The position numbers and the translations under genes are program-made. A DNA stretch of 18,019 bases from Bacillota bacterium. GTDB taxonomy: Bacteria; Bacillota; Clostridia; Lachnospirales; Lachnospiraceae. Shown here piece by piece: positions 14,029-18,019 of this stretch. The notes under the pieces were generated by a model that was not told the origin of the DNA, did not search any database, and saw nothing but the letters and a program-made list of their open reading frames with translations. The stretch covers positions 1 through 18,019 of the forward strand of contig JAEWPQ010000197.1 in the NCBI GenBank assembly GCA_023460575.1, in the 5' to 3' direction. How positions within the stretch are numbered: position 1 is the stretch's first letter; every line of letters begins with the position of its first letter.

Positions 14029-15000
14029 ATGTTTTTATATCAGAAAGTGAATGATCATGTGCGGATTCTGGCGTGCAGAGGATACGGGGGAACTGTCCGT
14101 ATACCAGATAAGATTGGAAATCTGCCCGTGACAGAGCTGGCAGAGTATGTATTTTCCGATGGCGTGGGAAGGAGTGAGATGCTTTCTCTCGCCGGTAATG
14201 ACTTTCAAATGTGTGATGAGGAGGGAAATCAGGTTTTTTACGGTGAAAATGAGCTCCCTCCGGAAGTCATCTGTGAACGCTTAGTGGATTTATATCTACC
14301 GGCCTCCATTAGAAAAATTGGAAATTATGCCTTTTACAACTGTTATGAGCTCCGCCATCTCGATTGCTACAGTTCCATAATTGATTTGGGATCCGGTCTG
14401 TTCACCGGCTGCTTGGGAATCAGAAAACTGGATATTCATATTGTAGAGGGAAACCATTCCTGTATGCAGGGAATTGTATCGGAGCTGCGGCAGGAACTTT
14501 ATGTAAATTACTATGCTGAGGATATGACCGCAAGGCTGATATTTCCTGAGATGTATGAAGAATCGGTGGAACACACACCCGCCAGGATTATATTCCGCGA
14601 GATGCATGGGTGCGGACATATGTACCGGTATTGTTTTGCCCAGTCAGAATTCCAGTTCCATAAATATGACGCATTATTTCCCCATGTTCGAGTTCAGGAA
14701 TCAGACCGGCTAACGGCGGCTCTTGCTCTTGGAAGGCTGTATACTCCTCTTAATCTGCTCCCCAGAGACCGGAAGATTTATGAAGATTATTTAAGAGAGC
14801 ATCTAAAGGCGGCAGGAGAGGCGGCCCTAAGTGAGAGTGAACTATTTCTCTGGCTGGCGAACGAGTATTGCAGGGACCAGGTGGATTTTGACCGGATGAT
14901 TGATCTGGCATCGGAACATAACAATACGGAGCTGTTAAGTTCATTAATGGATTTAAGACATTTGCGTTTTCCTGTAAAGAAACGTACATTTTCTATTTAA
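14029..15000 (+). CDS. BspA-type leucine-rich-repeat protein, first gene of a VWA/MoxR operon
   Basis: The 323-residue protein has no signal peptide and no membrane segment, so it is probably cytoplasmic. Residues 13-40 (ILACRGYGGTVRIPDKIGNLPVTELAEYVF) and 85-140 (LVDLYLPASIRKIGNYAFYNC, then ELRHLDC and GLFTGCLGIRKLDI) match the LRR_5/BspA repeat pattern of short strands ending in YAFYNC-type turns. The C-terminal part (about 195-323) is not recognisable; it is mostly helical and rich in Leu and acidic residues. The ATG at 14029 has GGAGAGG 7 nt upstream. The next gene starts 25 nt after its stop. BspA repeats usually mediate protein binding, so a scaffold, adaptor or client role with the VWA/ATPase pair is plausible but inferred. 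Confidence 0.75.
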   Translation: MFLYQKVNDHVRILACRGYGGTVRIPDKIGNLPVTELAEYVFSDGVGRSEMLSLAGNDFQMCDEEGNQVFYGENELPPEVICERLVDLYLPASIRKIGNYAFYNCYELRHLDCYSSIIDLGSGLFTGCLGIRKLDIHIVEGNHSCMQGIVSELRQELYVNYYAEDMTARLIFPEMYEESVEHTPARIIFREMHGCGHMYRYCFAQSEFQFHKYDALFPHVRVQESDRLTAALALGRLYTPLNLLPRDRKIYEDYLREHLKAAGEAALSESELFLWLANEYCRDQVDFDRMIDLASEHNNTELLSSLMDLRHLRFPVKKRTFSI

Positions 15001-15025
15001 AAGTGTATAGAAAGAAGGTAATAAA

Positions 15026-16345
15026 ATGATTGATCCGGTGAGACAGCGTCAGCTTGATGAACTGAATGAGGTAGAACTCGGACATGAAATTCTGGGTAAT
15101 GCAAGAAACGAGCTTTATTTAAACTTCAGATATCTGGATGTTGCGTTAAGCAGTTTTGGGTTTGAAGCAGAGCGGTCAGGTCCGGGGATGAGCACGGACG
15201 GCTATGTGATTTATTATCAGCCGGATCTCCTGTTTTCCATGTTCCAAAGAGGCCGTATTCAAATCAACCGAGCTTACCTCCATATGCTTTTTCACTGTTT
15301 ATTCTGCCACCTTGGATCTATGGGTAACCGACAAAAGCACTACTGGGATCTGGCTTGTGACATAGCGGTTGAATCTATTCTGGACGGATTTTATGTAAAA
15401 TCAGTTTTCCGGCACCAGTCACCATACCGGCGTGAAATATATGGGCAGTTTAGAACGAAACTACCAGTATTTACAGCGGAAGGAATTTACCATGTGCTTA
15501 TGGAAATGAATCCGTCAGAGGGAGCGTTTCGCCGCATGGAGGCAGAATTCTATGTGGACAGCCATGATAAGTGGGAACAGGATGAAGATCCCCATTTTAA
15601 GATGGAACGACAGAACAAATGGCAGAATATCAGGGAGAAGATGGAAACAGAGATGGAATCCTTTGGAGAAAAGGAGGATGAATCTTCCAGACAGCTTTTG
15701 GAACAGGTGAAAATAGAAAACCGGGAACGTTATGATTATAAACGGTTCTTAAGAAAATTCGCAGTTTTAAAAGAGGAGGCGGAGGTGGATCCTGATTCTT
15801 TTGATTCGATATTTTATACCTATGGCTTAGCACTGTATAAAAATATGCCATTAATTGAGCCTCTTGAAACAAGAGAGGTTTTTAAAATAGAAGATTTTGT
15901 AATAGTGATTGATACTTCCATGTCAGTCTCTGGTGATCTGGTGCGGAGCTTTTTAGAGCAGACCTATGAGGTACTTGGAGAAACGGAAAGCTATTTTCGT
16001 AAAATAAACATTCATATTATACAGTGTGATGAACAAATCCGTTCCGATATCACCATTACAAGCCGGGAAGAGATGGAAGACTATATGAAGCAGTTTACTC
16101 TTTCCGGGTTCGGGGGAACTGATTTTCGGCCTGCATTTGAATATGTGAATGGGCTACTTAATAAGGGGGTATTTAAAAAGCTCCGTGGGCTGTTGTATTT
16201 TACAGACGGAAAAGGAATCTATCCTGTAAAAATGCCTCCCTATGAAACTGCATTTGTGTTTATGGAAGATCAGTATGAGGACATATCAGTGCCGGGCTGG
16301 GCAATGAAGGTAGTATTGACCAGAGAAGATCTGGAAGTAAAATAA
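15026..16345 (+). CDS. VWA-domain protein with a degenerate metallopeptidase-like N-terminus
   Basis: The 439-residue protein resembles the DUF2201/VWA-like family. Its N-terminal region (about 15-130) carries His86, His90 and His95 in an HxxxHxxxxH pattern followed by WDLACDIAVESIL, as in the family's putative zinc peptidases, but the catalytic Glu of HExxH is Met87. The middle (about 170-250) is highly charged and probably helical. The C-terminal VWA domain (about 288-439) keeps a full metal-ion-dependent adhesion site: DTSMS (296-300), Thr365 in GGTDF, and Asp394 in FTDGKG. AGAAGG is 7 nt before the ATG. A MoxR ATPase gene follows after 17 nt, the standard pairing for VWA proteins of the CoxE/ViaA kind, where the VWA protein binds the ATPase and client. 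Confidence 0.82.
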   Translation: MIDPVRQRQLDELNEVELGHEILGNARNELYLNFRYLDVALSSFGFEAERSGPGMSTDGYVIYYQPDLLFSMFQRGRIQINRAYLHMLFHCLFCHLGSMGNRQKHYWDLACDIAVESILDGFYVKSVFRHQSPYRREIYGQFRTKLPVFTAEGIYHVLMEMNPSEGAFRRMEAEFYVDSHDKWEQDEDPHFKMERQNKWQNIREKMETEMESFGEKEDESSRQLLEQVKIENRERYDYKRFLRKFAVLKEEAEVDPDSFDSIFYTYGLALYKNMPLIEPLETREVFKIEDFVIVIDTSMSVSGDLVRSFLEQTYEVLGETESYFRKINIHIIQCDEQIRSDITITSREEMEDYMKQFTLSGFGGTDFRPAFEYVNGLLNKGVFKKLRGLLYFTDGKGIYPVKMPPYETAFVFMEDQYEDISVPGWAMKVVLTREDLEVK

Positions 16346-16362
16346 CAGGAGAACAAAAAGCG

Positions 16363-17877
16363 ATGAATATAAAACGAGCAAAAGAAGAGATCAAGAATAC
16401 CATAGAGGCTTATTTACTAAAAGATAACTACGGAACTTACGAGATTCCTGGTATGCGGCAGAGACCGGTATTCTTAATGGGTCCGCCCGGAGTGGGTAAA
16501 ACACAGATCATGGAGCAAATCGCAAGAGAATGCCAGATCGGACTGGTGGCTTATACCATTACACACCATACAAGACAGAGTGCGGTAGGACTTCCGTTTA
16601 TAACAGATAAAGAATTTGGCGGGAAACAGTATCGTGTAACGGAATATACCATGAGTGAAATTGTGGCCTCTGTTTATAATAAGATAGAAAGTACAGGATT
16701 ACCTGAAGGAATTCTCTTTATCGATGAAATCAACTGCGTTTCAGAAACACTGGCGCCAACCATGCTTCAGTTTCTTCAGTATAAGACTTTTGGAAATCAC
16801 CGTATACCCGAAGGCTGGATTATTGTAACTGCCGGAAACCCTCCGGAATACAACAAATCAGTGAGGGATTTTGATGTTGTTACCTTAGACAGAATTAAAT
16901 TGATTCACGTAGAACCGGATTATGAGGTATGGAAGGCATATGCCTATGAGCATGAGATTCATCCCGCAGTCATTTCCTATCTTAACGCCAGAACTGATAA
17001 TTTCTGCCGCATTGAAACTACAGTAGATGGAAAATTTTTTGCTACACCAAGAGGCTGGGAGGATTTATCCAGTTTTTTGAAGATTTATGAACGTCTGGGA
17101 AAGAAGCCGGACAGGGATGTGGTGGGAGAATATATTCAGTTTCCTAAGATTGCAAAAGACTTTGCCAATTATCTGGAATTGTATTACAAATACCGTGATG
17201 ATTATCAGATTGACGAGATTCTCTCAGGTACAATCCGTGAAAGCCTGTGTAACAAATTAGGCCGTGCTCCCTTTGATGAAAAACTGAATGTAATGGGACT
17301 TCTCTTATCCAGACTGGGGCAGTATTTTAAAGCAGTTGCTGATCAGGGGGACAGGACAGGTATCTTATTGGAAGAATTGAAAAAGGCTGATCCGGAAACG
17401 GATGTTAATTTAAACGTATCCATGGAGGAGCGGCTGTTTGAAATAAGAAGCCAGTGGAGTGAATCTTTAAAGCAAAAACGGGAGGCAGGACTTTTAAACA
17501 GGCGGGAGGATTTTCTGTACCGTGATGTGGAGGCACTGCTGCTTAAAATAGAAGAAACGCTAAAGAAATCCGAGAAAAAAGATGTGAAAGAAGACTGGAA
17601 TCAGATACGGAAGATGTTTCAGGAGGAAACAAACCGTTTTGATATGCTCTTTGCAGAGAGCGGAAAAGCTCTTGAACATGCCTTTGATTTTCTGGAAGCT
17701 GCATTTGTCACCGGGCAGGAGCTGGTTCTGTTTATTACTGAATTAAATACTGGTTTTTATAGTGTAAAATTCTTAAAAGAATATGAGTGTGAAAGGTATT
17801 ATCAGTATAACAAAAGTCTCTTATTTAAAGACAGAGAGGATGAAATCAGGTCAAGAATCACGAGTTTGGGAAAATAA
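16363..17877 (+). CDS. MoxR-type AAA+ ATPase
   Basis: The 504-residue protein is an AAA+ ATPase of the MoxR clade, whose members act as chaperones with VWA-domain partners. The ATPase core shows Walker A GPPGVGKT (40-47), Walker B ILFIDEIN (117-124), sensor 1 in TAGNPPEYN (156-164, Asn159), the arginine finger in TLDR (Arg177), and a sensor-2-like TPRGW (Arg230). The C-terminal half (about 250-504) is long, helical, charged and lacks recognisable motifs; it is larger than in short MoxR proteins and may form a partner-binding arm. CAGGAG lies 11 nt before the ATG. It is the third gene of the operon starting at 14029. No terminator is visible in the 53 nt before the next gene. Confidence 0.88.
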   Translation: MNIKRAKEEIKNTIEAYLLKDNYGTYEIPGMRQRPVFLMGPPGVGKTQIMEQIARECQIGLVAYTITHHTRQSAVGLPFITDKEFGGKQYRVTEYTMSEIVASVYNKIESTGLPEGILFIDEINCVSETLAPTMLQFLQYKTFGNHRIPEGWIIVTAGNPPEYNKSVRDFDVVTLDRIKLIHVEPDYEVWKAYAYEHEIHPAVISYLNARTDNFCRIETTVDGKFFATPRGWEDLSSFLKIYERLGKKPDRDVVGEYIQFPKIAKDFANYLELYYKYRDDYQIDEILSGTIRESLCNKLGRAPFDEKLNVMGLLLSRLGQYFKAVADQGDRTGILLEELKKADPETDVNLNVSMEERLFEIRSQWSESLKQKREAGLLNRREDFLYRDVEALLLKIEETLKKSEKKDVKEDWNQIRKMFQEETNRFDMLFAESGKALEHAFDFLEAAFVTGQELVLFITELNTGFYSVKFLKEYECERYYQYNKSLLFKDREDEIRSRITSLGK

Positions 17878-17930
17878 TGTATAAAAACCAGAAAGCTACT
17901 CCATAATATAAGGGAAAAGGAGGTAGTGCC

Positions 17931-18019
17931 ATGGGAAATAAAGCATTAAATTACACAGCTCTGACAATTGCCATCATCGGTGCAGTAAACTGGGGGCTGG
18001 TAGGTTTCTTCAATTTCAA
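17931..18019 (+). CDS. DUF378 (YuzA-like) small membrane protein, 5' part only
   Basis: The frame starts at the ATG at 17931, with AAGGAGG 7 nt upstream, and is cut by the window end after 29 codons. The visible residues, MGNKALNYTALTIAII then GAVNWGLVGFF, match the N-terminal membrane helix of DUF378 proteins, which have a conserved IGAxNWGLVG motif, two helices and unknown function. It begins 53 nt after the MoxR gene and could be the operon's fourth gene or an independent unit. Confidence 0.75.
   Translation, partial: MGNKALNYTALTIAIIGAVNWGLVGFFNF

Noticed and set aside
17887..17910. CATAATATA as a sigma-K or sigma-G -10 box for the DUF378 gene
   Set aside because: The -10 pattern fits, but the nearest AC -35 element is only 13 nt away where 16-17 is needed.

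Overview
The window looks like chromosomal DNA from a motile, endospore-forming Firmicute of the class Clostridia, most likely Lachnospiraceae (a Lacrimispora/Clostridium XIVa-type genome). This is inferred from GGAGG-type ribosome binding sites, moderate GC, an F-type ATP synthase operon, a chemotaxis receptor, a LysM-GH18 enzyme of the spore-cortex (YaaH/SleL) type, and a VanRS-type two-component pair typical of that family. There are no rRNA or tRNA genes, CRISPR arrays, insertion sequences or prophage genes. Most of it is ordinary core or near-core sequence.

Layout. 1-1943: the end of the atp operon (atpD, atpC) and its terminator. 1991-3850: a single-gene unit for a methyl-accepting chemotaxis protein with a good promoter. 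3797-4701: a ZIP-family metal transporter on the minus strand, facing the receptor gene across a long shared hairpin and carrying a DtxR/IdeR-like operator over its promoter. 4822-7731: a lipoprotein endopeptidase (four peptidoglycan-binding domains plus NlpC/P60) followed closely by a MATE exporter. 7721-10695: a response regulator and histidine kinase operon on the minus strand whose last codons overlap the end of the MATE gene. 10843-12050: the LysM-GH18 glycosidase and its terminator. 12135-12524: a small VOC/glyoxalase-fold protein.

12525-13065 has no long reading frame but is not empty. On the minus strand it holds a compact unit made of a promoter, a strong ribosome binding site, a 22-codon Cys-rich ORF and an intrinsic terminator. 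On the plus strand it holds a GC-rich hairpin just before a possible 29-codon ORF, and then a perfect-consensus sigma-A promoter for larE (13066-13875), which ends in a 17-bp terminator stem.

13966-17877 is the part most likely to be a little-described system: one promoter and three closely spaced genes encoding a BspA-type leucine-rich-repeat protein, a protein with a metallopeptidase-like N-terminus (HxxxHxxxxH with the catalytic Glu replaced by Met) plus an intact VWA/MIDAS domain, and a MoxR-type AAA+ ATPase. By analogy with RavA-ViaA and CoxD-CoxE, the ATPase and VWA protein probably form a remodelling chaperone; the LRR protein may be an adaptor or target. The window ends inside a DUF378 small membrane protein gene.
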